Source of the DNA: UBA1801 sp035353395 | GTDB lineage: Bacteria; Acidobacteriota; Holophagae; Holophagales; Holophagaceae | Direction of reading: 5' to 3' | DNA length: 64,000 nucleotides | Assembly (NCBI GenBank): GCA_035353395.1 | Contig: DAOPZL010000010.1 | Span: 10,491 to 74,490 of the forward strand | Shown here: positions 33,513 to 41,765 of the stretch, piece by piece | How positions within the stretch are numbered: position 1 is the first letter of the stretch | Layout of the letters: every line of letters starts with the position of its first letter | Notes under the pieces: model-generated | Database searches by the model: none | What the model was told of the DNA's origin: nothing | The model's input: only the letters and a program-made list of their open reading frames with translations | Translations under genes and position numbers: made by a program

Positions 33513-35255
33513 CTAGCGACTGATGTTGTAGCGGTTCTCCGCCAGCCGGAGCAAGGGGTCCCAGACGAGGCGGTTGAAGAGGACGACGAGGCCCGCCATG
33601 AGCAGGGCGGCGGCCGCGAGCAGGGGGATGTTGTTCTGGTCGGCGGAGCGGGTCACGATCGCCCCGAGTCCGGTGGTGGTGAGGTTGGTGCCCCTGGCCT
33701 TGACGAACTCGCAGATGATGCTCGCGTTCCATGCGCCGCCCGCGGCCGTGACCCAGCCCACGATCAGCTGGGGGAAGATGGCCGGGAAGTGGAGCCTCCA
33801 CAGGGTCCTCCACCAGCCCATGTCGTAGGCGACCGCCGTCTCCCTCAGGCTCGCGGGGATGGCCTGGGCCCCGGCGATGATGTTGAAGAGCAGGTACCAC
33901 TGGGTGCTGACCGCCATCAGCAGGATGGCGCTCACGTTCAGGCTCACCCCGCGGTTGAGGAACCAGAGCGTCAGCGGAAGGAAGAAGAGGCTGGCCGGGA
34001 AGCTGGCCACGATCTGCACCACCGACTGGAGGCGCTTGCTCCAGATGGGCGAGAGGCCGATCCACAGTCCCACGGGCAGGGTCCAGCAAGTCGCGAGCGT
34101 CGTGGACAGCAGCACGCGGCCGAGGGATGAGCCGCCGGCCCCCAGGAGCATCAGCCATTCCTGCCGATGGACCTGGGCCAGGATCTCGAAGAGCTTGAAA
34201 GCCACGAGCGCCATGAGGAAGAGGCAGGCCACCAGGATCCCCGTCCCCATCCAGCGGTCCAGGCGTGTCGTGTCGCGGTGCGGGACTGCCGCGGACTCGA
34301 GGCGCGGCTTCGGCTTCGGCCGCAGGCGCGCGAGCGACAGGCGGATCCTCACGACCAGCTCGGAGCGGCGGAGGATGCGGAGCAGCCAGCTCCTCGGCCG
34401 CTCGACGCTGCCGCTCTCGTCGATGAGGAAGCGCTGGGACCAGGCCACGATGGGTTTCCAGAGGAGCTGGTCCAGCACGATGACCACGACGAGCATGGCC
34501 AGGATGGCGTAGATCTGGGCCAGCAGATCGCCGCGCTCCGTGGCGGAGGACATGTAGGCTCCGAGGCCCGGAAGCCGGAAGTCCTTGTCCCTTCCGAGGT
34601 TGAAGGCCTCGCTCGCCATGAGGAAGAACCATCCGTTCGCCACGCTCACCATGGCGTTCCAGACCAGGTCCGGGGTGGCGAAAGGGATCTCCAGCCAGCG
34701 CAGGCGCTGGATCCGGGAGAGCCCGTAGGCCGTCGCGGCCTCGTCCAGCCCCGAGGGGAGCGTCTTCAGGCGCTGGTAGAAGGAGAAGGCGAGATTCCAG
34801 GCCTGGCAGGTGACGATGAGCAGGACCGCGGAGAGCTCAAGGCCCATGTTGCTGTGGGGGAAGAGGCGCACCATGGCCAGCAGCACCACCGGCAGGAAAG
34901 CGAGGAGGGGCACGCTCTGGAGGATGTCCAGGATCGGGATGAGGACCTTCTCGGCGAGGGGATCCTTCGCCGCCCAGTAGGCCACCGACAGGCTGAAGCT
35001 GAGGGAGATCCCCAGGGCCACGGAGGCGCGCACCAGCGAGAGGAGGGCGTATTTCGGCAGGGCCGTGGGGGACAGGTCGATCTCCACCAGGGGGTGCTGG
35101 ACTCCGGTCCACTGCCTGGCCACGAGCACGAAGCCCATGACGAGTCCGGTGAAGGCCGCGATCACGAACAGGTCCATCCACCGCCGCCGGTGCAGAGGGA
35201 TCCCGAACAGGCTCGAAGCTTGTCCCCACAGCGTATGCAAAAGATGGTGGATCAT
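33513..35255 (-). CDS. Fused tandem ABC permease (two BPD_transp_1 domains)
   Basis: A 580-residue inner-membrane protein with two related permease halves (about 20-270 and 335-575). Each half has the EAA-type coupling loop: LKTLPSGLDEAATAYGLSRI and AQAIPASLRETAVAYDMGWW. The fusion supplies both channel halves in one chain. Relatives pair with NrtD/SsuB/TauB-like ATPases for nitrate, sulfonate or similar anions, and the ATPase follows here. No substrate-binding protein gene is found either side, so how it collects substrate is unknown. Confidence 0.8.
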   Translation of the reverse strand: MIHHLLHTLWGQASSLFGIPLHRRRWMDLFVIAAFTGLVMGFVLVARQWTGVQHPLVEIDLSPTALPKYALLSLVRASVALGISLSFSLSVAYWAAKDPLAEKVLIPILDILQSVPLLAFLPVVLLAMVRLFPHSNMGLELSAVLLIVTCQAWNLAFSFYQRLKTLPSGLDEAATAYGLSRIQRLRWLEIPFATPDLVWNAMVSVANGWFFLMASEAFNLGRDKDFRLPGLGAYMSSATERGDLLAQIYAILAMLVVVIVLDQLLWKPIVAWSQRFLIDESGSVERPRSWLLRILRRSELVVRIRLSLARLRPKPKPRLESAAVPHRDTTRLDRWMGTGILVACLFLMALVAFKLFEILAQVHRQEWLMLLGAGGSSLGRVLLSTTLATCWTLPVGLWIGLSPIWSKRLQSVVQIVASFPASLFFLPLTLWFLNRGVSLNVSAILLMAVSTQWYLLFNIIAGAQAIPASLRETAVAYDMGWWRTLWRLHFPAIFPQLIVGWVTAAGGAWNASIICEFVKARGTNLTTTGLGAIVTRSADQNNIPLLAAAALLMAGLVVLFNRLVWDPLLRLAENRYNISR

Positions 35256-35350
35256 GGCCGGTCCGGAATCCGAGGTCGCTTGATCGACAAGAAAGCGGTT
35301 CTAGGTCCCGTGGAGTTCGCGGCGCTTGGCTTGCGCTACTCCAGGTACGA

Positions 35351-35391
35351 AGGAGGATCATCGACGGTGCATATACTCATCGATCCCTCCT
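35351..35391 (-). promoter_or_regulatory. Inverted repeat upstream of the tandem permease
   Basis: AGGAGGATC (35351-35359) and GATCCCTCCT (35382-35391) are nearly self-complementary around a 22-base core with GAGTATATGC on the minus strand, a possible -10 region. It lies 96-136 bases upstream of the permease start; an operator or leader hairpin is possible. Confidence 0.35.
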
Positions 35392-35469
35392 TTCCGGTCG
35401 TTCCCATGAAGGCAGAATGCCCGGAGGAGTCGCGAGGGTCAACCCGGGAAAACGCTAAAATCGCGATAT

Positions 35470-36426
35470 TCACGGCCTCGGGACCGCTCCCAGCAGGCCC
35501 TGGATGACCTCGTCGGTGGTCACGCCGTCGGCTTCGCTCTCGTAGGTGAGCAGCAGCCGGTGCCGGAGGACGTCGGGCGCCAGGGCGATGACGTCGTCCG
35601 GAAGGACGTGGTCCCGGCCCGACAGCATGGCCAGCGCCTTGGAGGCGACCTGGAGGGCGAGGGAGGCGCGGGGGGAGGCGCCGCAGCGCAGCAGTTCGCT
35701 TCCTTTCCACGGCTTGCCGTCGCCCTTCCTCGTGGCCTGCACCAGCCTCACGATGTAGGCCCGGATGGCCTCGTCGAGCCGCACTTGATGGGCCAACCGG
35801 CCGGCCTCGAGGATCGCTTCGGCGCCCAGGACCGGCACTACGGGCTCTTCCGCGCCGTCCGCCCGCCGCAGGACCTCCACCTCCTCGGGGTGCGTGGGGT
35901 AGCCGATGCGCAGCTTGAACAGGAACCGGTCCATCTGGGCCTCGGGCAGCGGGAAGGTGCCTTCCTGCTCCAGGGGGTTCTGGGTGGCCAGCACCAGGAA
36001 CGGGTCAGGCAGGGGGAAACTCTCCTCCCCCAGCGTCACCTGGCGCTCTTCCATGGCCTCCAGGAGCGCCGACTGGACCTTGCTCGGAGCCCGGTTGATC
36101 TCGTCGGCCAGGAGCAGGTTGGCGAAGATGGGCCCCTTCTTCGGGGAGAAGGTCAGGCCCCGGGGATCGAAGACCAGGGTCCCCACCACGTCGGAGGGAA
36201 GGAGGTCCGGCGTGAACTGGATGCGGCGGAAGGCCAGGCGGCTGGCGGCGGCCAGGGTCTTGATGCTGCGGGTCTTGGCCAGGCCGGGGAGCCCCTCGAG
36301 CAGCACGTGGCCCCTGCAGAGCAGGGCCACCATCAGCCGGTTGAGCAGGAGGGGCTGGCCTACGATCACCTTGCGGCATTCCAGGAGCAGGGCTTCGAGG
36401 GGCGAGGTCTGGATCGTGGAGATCAT
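35470..36426 (-). CDS. MoxR-family AAA+ ATPase
   Basis: A 318-residue AAA+ ATPase. Walker A is LLEGLPGLAKTRSIKTLA (GxxGxxKT), Walker B LLLADEINRAPSK, sensor 1 LATQNPLEQEG, and an arginine-finger region PEAQMDRFLFKL. MoxR proteins act as chaperones that load metals or assemble complexes, often paired with VWA-domain proteins. None is adjacent here, but the hydrogenase cluster starts just upstream. Whether it helps that complex is speculation. Start ATG 36426 is preferred over an earlier in-frame ATG. Confidence 0.85.
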   Translation of the reverse strand: MISTIQTSPLEALLLECRKVIVGQPLLLNRLMVALLCRGHVLLEGLPGLAKTRSIKTLAAASRLAFRRIQFTPDLLPSDVVGTLVFDPRGLTFSPKKGPIFANLLLADEINRAPSKVQSALLEAMEERQVTLGEESFPLPDPFLVLATQNPLEQEGTFPLPEAQMDRFLFKLRIGYPTHPEEVEVLRRADGAEEPVVPVLGAEAILEAGRLAHQVRLDEAIRAYIVRLVQATRKGDGKPWKGSELLRCGASPRASLALQVASKALAMLSGRDHVLPDDVIALAPDVLRHRLLLTYESEADGVTTDEVIQGLLGAVPRP

Positions 36427-36507
36427 GGGGGATCCTTGGCTTCCTTCCGATGCTCCATGATGACGCCCGGAGGCGCGCATCCGCACGCCGAAATGCTCGG
36501 GAACCTG

Positions 36508-37014
36508 CTACCCGGAAGGCGCCAGGGCGCTCCGGAAGTGTCCGGCCAGGGTCTCCACCGCCGATTCTATCCCGGGCGACAGGGCCTTGAAGATGGCCGT
36601 TCCGTGGATGTTCACGCCGATGAAATGCACGTCCAGGCCGGGCGTCTCGCGCCGCCAGTAGGAGACGAAAAGGCTGAGGGGGACGCTGTGGGTGCTGTGG
36701 ATGAAGCAGTCCAGCGCCTCCGGTTCGAAGAATCCCCATTCACCCAGAGGACGCGCCGGATCGGAAACCGCATCCACGAGTATCAGGACCTGGGCGTGGT
36801 GCCTGGCCACGAGGTGGGTGGCGTTCTCGAGCGAAACCCCCACGGGGATGGCGTTCAGGCCGGGAAGTCCCTGGTCCGCCAGCTTCCGGGCGAGAAGATG
36901 GCCGACGGCGTCGTCCCCGCGCAGCTCGTTCCCGATCCCCAGAAGCACGATGGGCCGCTCCCCGGCTTTCGCGCGGGAGAGCAGCTCCATCAAGCGGGAG
37001 GCATCGCCGGTCAC
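36508..37014 (-). CDS. hycI: Hydrogenase maturation endopeptidase (HycI type)
   Basis: A 168-residue protease of the HyaD/HycI family (M52). It has the opening VLLGIGNELRGDDAVGHLLARKL, with the nickel-sensing acidic residue in GNEL/RGDD, a second Asp in ILVDAVSD, and the His in IHSTHSVPLS. It removes the C-terminal extension of the large subunit after nickel insertion. The large subunit here has a suitable 37-residue tail. It overlaps the ferredoxin-like subunit by four bases and closes the hydrogenase operon. Confidence 0.88.
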   Translation of the reverse strand: MTGDASRLMELLSRAKAGERPIVLLGIGNELRGDDAVGHLLARKLADQGLPGLNAIPVGVSLENATHLVARHHAQVLILVDAVSDPARPLGEWGFFEPEALDCFIHSTHSVPLSLFVSYWRRETPGLDVHFIGVNIHGTAIFKALSPGIESAVETLAGHFRSALAPSG

Positions 37015-37421
37015 TTGGACTCGGGGCCCTCGGAAACCGTGAGGGCGTCACGGGTGAAGTTGGCGAGCTCGAAGCTGTCGTCCATGTGGATGGCGTTGCG
37101 GGCGCAGACCTCGGCGCAGCGGGCGCAGTGGATGCAGCGGTCCACGTGCAGCACCATGCGGAACTTCTTCTGGACCTTGGGCGCGGGCTCCCCCTCCGCC
37201 GGCGGCGGGGGGGCGGGCTCGACGACCTGCTCGATCACGAGGGCCTCGGCGGTGCAGTCCTTCACGCACATCTGGCAGCCGACGCAGCTCTGCCACGTGA
37301 ACTTCGGGATGCCCCGGTAGCCCTCCGGAAGGGCCACCGGCTCGAAAGGATACATGCGGGTCGCCGGTTTCGCGCCGAGATTCCTCAGCATCTCCGGCAT
37401 GAAAATACCAAGCTTGCTCAT
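37011..37421 (-). CDS. Hydrogenase ferredoxin-like subunit, NuoI-like (two 4Fe-4S)
   Basis: A 136-residue protein from ATG 37421. Two 4Fe-4S binding motifs are clear: CVGCQMCVKDCTAEAL and CIHCARCAEVCARNAIH, separated by a Pro/Glu-rich loop (about 25 residues) longer than in many NuoI proteins. The last Cys of the first set is followed by Thr, not the usual Pro. It should wire electrons from an external donor, probably ferredoxin, toward the small subunit. Start overlaps the NuoH-like stop. Confidence 0.88.
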   Translation of the reverse strand: MSKLGIFMPEMLRNLGAKPATRMYPFEPVALPEGYRGIPKFTWQSCVGCQMCVKDCTAEALVIEQVVEPAPPPPAEGEPAPKVQKKFRMVLHVDRCIHCARCAEVCARNAIHMDDSFELANFTRDALTVSEGPESK

Positions 37422-38404
37422 GGCAGGGCCACTCCTTGGGCCTTGAGGAGAAGCACGACCAGGAACTGGACAAGGCTCAAGGGGGCCAAGTATTTCCAGC
37501 TGAATACCACGATCTGGTCGATGCGGATGCGGCCGAAACTGGCGCGGATGACGCTCAGGATCGCCACCACGAAGAAGGTCTTGAGGACGAGCCAGATGCC
37601 TCCGAGGACGGGCCCCATGTGGAAGCTCGGCAACAGGACCGCGGCGACGAGGGCGGCGCCCGTGTACATCAGGATGTTCTTCTGGAGCCTGAAGATGCCG
37701 TACTTCTTGCCGCTGTATTCCGTCAGGGGGCCGGCGACCACTTCCGTCTCGGCTTCGGGGATGTCGAAGGGCACGCGCTCGAGCTTGGCCTGGAGGCAGG
37801 TGACGGCCACGCCGAAGGCGATGGTGCCGGCGACGAGGCGGAGCAGGATGCTCCACCAGGGACCCTGCCACCACGGGAAGTTCATGATCTCGGAGATCTG
37901 CCAGCTTCCGGCGATGACCGCGGGGGTCAGCAGCGCGAGGAAGAAGGGCACCTCGTAGGCGAACATCTGCGTCAGCACGCGGGTGGCGCCGATGAGGCTG
38001 AAGGGGCTCGAGGAGAACCAGCCCGCGAGGAACAACGCGAAGGACGGAATCGCGAGCAGGTACGCGTCGGCGATGATGTCGCCCGGGAAGGAGGTGAACG
38101 GCCGGATGGTCCAGAGGGGGACCAGGAGACCGGAGGCGCACACCGCAGCCAGGGACACCAGCGGCAGGATGTTGAACATGAGCTTGTCGGCGCCGGCCGG
38201 GGTCAAGTCCTCCTTGGAGAAGAGCTTGACCAGGTCCGCCACGGGCTGCAGGAAGCCGCTGGGGCCCGTGTAGAGGGGGCCGACGCGGTTCTGCATGCGG
38301 GCGTAGAGCTTCCGGTCCACCCACTCCAGGATCGCGGCCATCGCGAACTGGAACAGGAAGCCCGGGAAGACGAGGACGAAGAAGGCGACTTTGATGACAT
38401 CCAT
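37418..38404 (-). CDS. Hydrogenase membrane subunit, NuoH-like
   Basis: A 328-residue inner-membrane protein with about eight helices. It shows the NuoH/HyfC/EchB pattern: DRKLYARMQNRVGPLYTGPSGFLQPVADLVKLFSKED near residue 20, and DIPEAETEVVAGPLTEYSGKKYG near 205. This subunit links the hydrophilic arm to the proton or sodium channels. It starts 15 bases before the large subunit stop in the operon order and precedes the ferredoxin-like subunit with a 4-base overlap. Confidence 0.92.
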   Translation of the reverse strand: MDVIKVAFFVLVFPGFLFQFAMAAILEWVDRKLYARMQNRVGPLYTGPSGFLQPVADLVKLFSKEDLTPAGADKLMFNILPLVSLAAVCASGLLVPLWTIRPFTSFPGDIIADAYLLAIPSFALFLAGWFSSSPFSLIGATRVLTQMFAYEVPFFLALLTPAVIAGSWQISEIMNFPWWQGPWWSILLRLVAGTIAFGVAVTCLQAKLERVPFDIPEAETEVVAGPLTEYSGKKYGIFRLQKNILMYTGAALVAAVLLPSFHMGPVLGGIWLVLKTFFVVAILSVIRASFGRIRIDQIVVFSWKYLAPLSLVQFLVVLLLKAQGVALP

Positions 38405-38419
38405 GGTGCGGGCTCCCGG

Positions 38420-39622
38420 CTAGGAAAGGCTGATTCCCATTTCCCTCCGGTACCACTCGATACCGTTCTTCCGGAGGTCTTCCCACGTCGTGATCTTGCG
38501 GCCGCGCTTGTCGTCGTTCAGGACCACGGTCGTGCGATCAGTGCAGGAGAAGCAGGGGTCGATGGAGGCGATGGCGATGGGAATGTCCGCCACGAAGGAT
38601 CCGATCACGGATTCCACGGCCGCTTCCAGGTTGGCCATGGTGGGTGCCCGGACCTTGACGCGGTCGGGCTTGTCCGTCCCGTTGGACCGGACATAGTGGC
38701 AGTCCTCGCCGCGGGGCGCCTCGTAGCGCGCCAGGGCGAAGCCCGCGGGAACCTTGCGGGGCACCTTCTTGACGGCGATGTCGCCCTCGGGGAGGTTCTC
38801 GAGCAGCTGGCGGATGATCTTGCAGGACTCGAGCAGCTCGAGGACCCGCACGACGACGCGGCCCAGGATGTCGCACATGTCGTTCGTGATGACCTTGAAC
38901 TCCAGGTCCGGGTAGGCCCCGTAGGGATCGTCGCGGCGGATGTCCAGGTCGAGGCCCGAGGCCCGCGCGAAGGGGCCCACGGCGCACATGGCCTTGGCCT
39001 TCTCGGTGGGCAGCGTGCCGACGCCCTTGATGCGGTTCACGAAGGTGGGCTCGTTGGTGCCGATCTCGGCATAGTAGGCCATGCGCTTCTCGAGGTCCTT
39101 GACCATCTGGAGGACCTTCACGCGCTGCTCGTCGTTGATGTCGCGGCGGACGCCGCCGATGGTGTTGATGGCGTAGTTGATGCGGTTGCCCGTGATGGAT
39201 TCCAGGGCCTCCATCACGACTTCGCGATCGCGCCAGACCAGCATGAAGAGCGAATCGAAGCCGACCTCGTGGGCGGCGACGCCGATCCAGAGGAGGTGGC
39301 TGTGCAGGCGCTCCAGCTCGCAGACGAGCGTCCGGAGGTAGGATCCCCGCTTGGGGAGCTCCAGGTTGAGGATCTGCTCCACGGCCATGCTGAAGGCGGT
39401 GGTGTGGGAGTGGGAGCAGATGCCGCAGATGCGCTCCAGCAGGTAGAGGCACTGGTAGTAGTTGCGGTCCTCGCAGGCCTTCTCCATGCCCCGGTGGTTG
39501 TAGCCGAGCTGGTAGCGCGCCCCGACGATCACCTCGCCGCGGATGTCGAAATCGAACTTGGCCGCTTCCTTCAGGAAGGGATGCTGCGGCCCGACAGGAA
39601 TCCAGATCGTGTCCTTGTCCAT
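38420..39622 (-). CDS. Group 4 [NiFe] hydrogenase large subunit (NuoD/HycE-like)
   Basis: A 400-residue protein that carries the Ni-Fe centre. Both nickel CxxC pairs are intact: C66 and C69 (ERICGICSHSHT) and C357 and C360 (IDPCFSCTDR), which NuoD of respiratory complex I lacks. After R363 lie 37 residues, which resemble the tail cut off from HycE by HycI. So this is a hydrogenase, coupled to a quinone-free complex I-like arm. The NuoC-like part is a separate gene. Expected reaction: H2 formation or oxidation, linked to ion movement. Confidence 0.93.
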   Translation of the reverse strand: MDKDTIWIPVGPQHPFLKEAAKFDFDIRGEVIVGARYQLGYNHRGMEKACEDRNYYQCLYLLERICGICSHSHTTAFSMAVEQILNLELPKRGSYLRTLVCELERLHSHLLWIGVAAHEVGFDSLFMLVWRDREVVMEALESITGNRINYAINTIGGVRRDINDEQRVKVLQMVKDLEKRMAYYAEIGTNEPTFVNRIKGVGTLPTEKAKAMCAVGPFARASGLDLDIRRDDPYGAYPDLEFKVITNDMCDILGRVVVRVLELLESCKIIRQLLENLPEGDIAVKKVPRKVPAGFALARYEAPRGEDCHYVRSNGTDKPDRVKVRAPTMANLEAAVESVIGSFVADIPIAIASIDPCFSCTDRTTVVLNDDKRGRKITTWEDLRKNGIEWYRREMGISLS

Positions 39623-39650
39623 CTCAGTGCTCCGAATGATGGGGATTACC

Positions 39651-40139
39651 CTAGGCCTTCTCTTCAGTCTTCATGTCCACGACAGGCCAGGCTTGTCCGG
39701 CCCTGGGAGGATGGCAGTCCTTCCTGAGCGGATAGACGCCGGTCGGCCAGTCCTCGGGCAGCGTGGCGCGCCTGGGATCCGGATTCCCGACGGGATCGAT
39801 GCCGAACATGTCCCTCAGTTCGCGTTCGTAGGGAATGGCGCCGGGGACGATGTCGGCGAGGGAGGGGACCGTGGGCTTGGCGTGGTCCATGTGCACGCGG
39901 AGCGTGATGCAGACCTTGCCGCCCATGAAATAGTTGGCCAGGATGTGGTCCCTCATGTCCTCGCCGCAGATGGTGGCGAGGTGGAAGATCCCCAGCTTCT
40001 CGCGCACCGTGAGGACGGCGTCCTTCAGCTCCTCCGGCTGGAGGTCGATCCAGAAGCGGGTGGGTCGCGTCTGGATGATTTCCTTTCCGGGGAAGGCATC
40101 CTGGATGGCTTTCGGGTAGTCCGCAACTTCAATGGTCAT
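39651..40139 (-). CDS. Hydrogenase subunit, NuoC-like
   Basis: A 162-residue protein from ATG 40139. The core matches NuoC/HycE N-terminal: FHLATICGEDMRDHILANYFMGG, then VPSLADIVPGAIPYERELRDMFGI and RRATLPEDWP. It scaffolds the hydrophilic arm; separate rather than fused to the large subunit, as in Ech- and Mbh-type enzymes. It lies between the B-like and D-like genes. Confidence 0.85.
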   Translation of the reverse strand: MTIEVADYPKAIQDAFPGKEIIQTRPTRFWIDLQPEELKDAVLTVREKLGIFHLATICGEDMRDHILANYFMGGKVCITLRVHMDHAKPTVPSLADIVPGAIPYERELRDMFGIDPVGNPDPRRATLPEDWPTGVYPLRKDCHPPRAGQAWPVVDMKTEEKA

Positions 40140-40147
40140 GTGAGCCC

Positions 40148-40579
40148 TCACGCGGAAGTCTGGAGGAGGTTCAGGAGCTTGGCGACGCCGTCGATGATGG
40201 ATTCGGGCTTCACGGGGCACCCGGGGATGTAGGCCGTCACCGGGATCGCCTGATCGACCCCTTCCATCACGTTGTAGCAGCCGCGGAAGGCGCCGCCGCT
40301 GCAGGCGCAGCTGCCAACGGCCACCACGAACTTGGGGCTGGGCATCTGGGCGTAGATCCGCTGCAGGCGCTTCGAGATCTGGTGGGTCACGGGGCCGCTG
40401 CAGAGGAGCACGTCGGCATGCCGGGGCGAGGCCTTCAGCATCACCCCGAAGCGCTCCAGGTCATAGTGGGGCATGAGGGCGGCCAGGATCTCGATGTCAC
40501 AGGCGTTGCACGCGCCCGTGTTGAAGTGAAGGACCCAGGGCGACTTGACCCGGGACCATTTCACGAGTTTGTTCAGCAT
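40148..40579 (-). CDS. Hydrogenase small subunit, NuoB/HycG-like
   Basis: A 143-residue [4Fe-4S] small subunit. Four cluster Cys are visible: CNACDIE near residue 23, GSCACSGG near residue 93, and PGCPVKPESI near residue 120. It shuttles electrons between the ferredoxin-like subunit and the Ni-Fe site. The short length with only one cluster is typical of group 4 enzymes. Confidence 0.9.
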   Translation of the reverse strand: MLNKLVKWSRVKSPWVLHFNTGACNACDIEILAALMPHYDLERFGVMLKASPRHADVLLCSGPVTHQISKRLQRIYAQMPSPKFVVAVGSCACSGGAFRGCYNVMEGVDQAIPVTAYIPGCPVKPESIIDGVAKLLNLLQTSA

Positions 40580-40593
40580 GGCTTACCTCGGTG

Positions 40594-40944
40594 CTAGTCG
40601 AAGTCCAGGAAGAGGATGTAGATGGAGACGGAGATCACCGCCAGGTAGAGGATGCCCTTGTAGGCGGCGGGTCCGCTGGGCACCGTCGCGATGGCCATGA
40701 TGGCGACGTGCATGACGGTGAAGAAGAGGGCGGCGATGAAGAATTTCTGGTAGCCGAACTGGAAATGCTGGGCCTGGTATTCCTGGCCGCAGGCGTAAGG
40801 CTCGCCCTTCATGACGTCGTTGCGAGGATCCGCATCCGGGACCGGCTTCCCGGCCATGCCCCTTCCGAGGGCATACAGTCCGTAGCCACCCAGCATGAAC
40901 AGGAGGAAGGCAATCGGTGGAGACAGGAGAATCGTCAGATCCAT
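40594..40944 (-). CDS. Hydrogenase membrane subunit, NuoA-like
   Basis: A 116-residue protein with three membrane helices: one at the N-terminus, one around residue 70 (FFIAALFFTVMHVAIMAIAT), one near 100. Between helices 1 and 2 is GEPYACGQE with the Cys typical of NuoA/NdhC. NuoA is absent from simple Ech hydrogenases, so its presence makes this complex unusually close to complex I. Confidence 0.85.
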   Translation of the reverse strand: MDLTILLSPPIAFLLFMLGGYGLYALGRGMAGKPVPDADPRNDVMKGEPYACGQEYQAQHFQFGYQKFFIAALFFTVMHVAIMAIATVPSGPAAYKGILYLAVISVSIYILFLDFD

Positions 40945-40947
40945 GGA

Positions 40948-41256
40948 TCACCCCTTGAGCTTGGACTGCCGACGGATGTCGAGCGTGACGTGAATCTTGT
41001 GCGAGATGATCACGATGCCGAGCATCACCGCGGCCAGGATGGCTTCCACGATGATGAAGGTCACGATCAGGACCTGGATGAAGTCCGGTCGGCCCTGGTA
41101 TAGGCCGGCACCGAGCAGGATCATCGTGGTTCCCTTGGAGATGACCTCCACGCCCAGCATGATCCGGATGAGGTTCCGGTAGCCGAGCAGGAGGTAGACT
41201 CCCACCATGACGGTCAGGAGACCGAAGAAGAAGAGTCCGTAGACTTCGCTACTCAT
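40948..41256 (-). CDS. Hydrogenase membrane subunit, NuoK-like
   Basis: A 102-residue protein from ATG 41256 with three helices. NuoK-type Glu residues sit in the membrane: LGVEVISKGTTMILLG and TFIIVEAILAAVMLGIVI. The upstream part of its open frame is discarded because it overlaps the NuoJ-like gene; the true overlap is 8 bases. It forms part of the ion channel. Confidence 0.88.
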   Translation of the reverse strand: MSSEVYGLFFFGLLTVMVGVYLLLGYRNLIRIMLGVEVISKGTTMILLGAGLYQGRPDFIQVLIVTFIIVEAILAAVMLGIVIISHKIHVTLDIRRQSKLKG

Positions 41257-41764
41257 GCTTCCCCCCCTCGAGAGAGTGGTGCTGGGCCTTGCGCTTGAAG
41301 AGAGAGAGGATGGCGAAGACGCCGGAAAGGATGAGGGCAGCCTGGCCCAGGACATCCGTAGTCCGGTCGCCCCAGAACACCTTGCTGAAGCCGCCGGTGA
41401 GCGTGTCCGCCGGAACCATCGCCTTCGCGTCCAGGAAGAACGGGCCGAGCCACCGGAGCGCGAGGCAGTCCACGCCGATGAAGAAGAGCAGGAAGGCCGG
41501 AAGCAGGTAGCCGGTCAGCTTGGCCTCCTCCTTCTGGTCCGAGTCCTTCGTCAGGCTGATCGTGGAGACGAACAGCACCGTGATGAGCCCGGAGCATACG
41601 CTGAGTTCGAAGACGGCGGCCACCCAGGCCCCGTGCAGGAAGAGGATGGTGGCGAGGAAGACGCTGGCGAGGGCCAGGGCGATGGCCGCCTTCAGGAGGT
41701 CCCGGGCCAGGCTCAGGACCAGGACCAGCAGGAAGACGAGAAGCAGCAGAAGAATGGTGCCCAT
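41249..41764 (-). CDS. Hydrogenase membrane subunit, NuoJ-like
   Basis: A 171-residue protein with about five membrane helices. Features: FLLVLVLSLARDLLKAAIAL, AAVFELSVCSGLITVLFVSTISL, and a C-terminal hydrophobic helix followed by KRKAQHHSLEGGKHE. It aligns in size and helix pattern with NuoJ/MrpB-like channel subunits. It starts one base after the NuoN-like gene's end region and overlaps the K-like gene. Confidence 0.78.
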   Translation of the reverse strand: MGTILLLLLVFLLVLVLSLARDLLKAAIALALASVFLATILFLHGAWVAAVFELSVCSGLITVLFVSTISLTKDSDQKEEAKLTGYLLPAFLLFFIGVDCLALRWLGPFFLDAKAMVPADTLTGGFSKVFWGDRTTDVLGQAALILSGVFAILSLFKRKAQHHSLEGGKHE

Positions 41765-41765
41765 G

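Noticed and set aside
38420..39622. Respiratory complex I subunit NuoD
   Set aside because: Both nickel-binding CxxC pairs and a cleavable C-terminal tail are present, and a HycI-type protease is in the operon; NuoE, F and G are absent.
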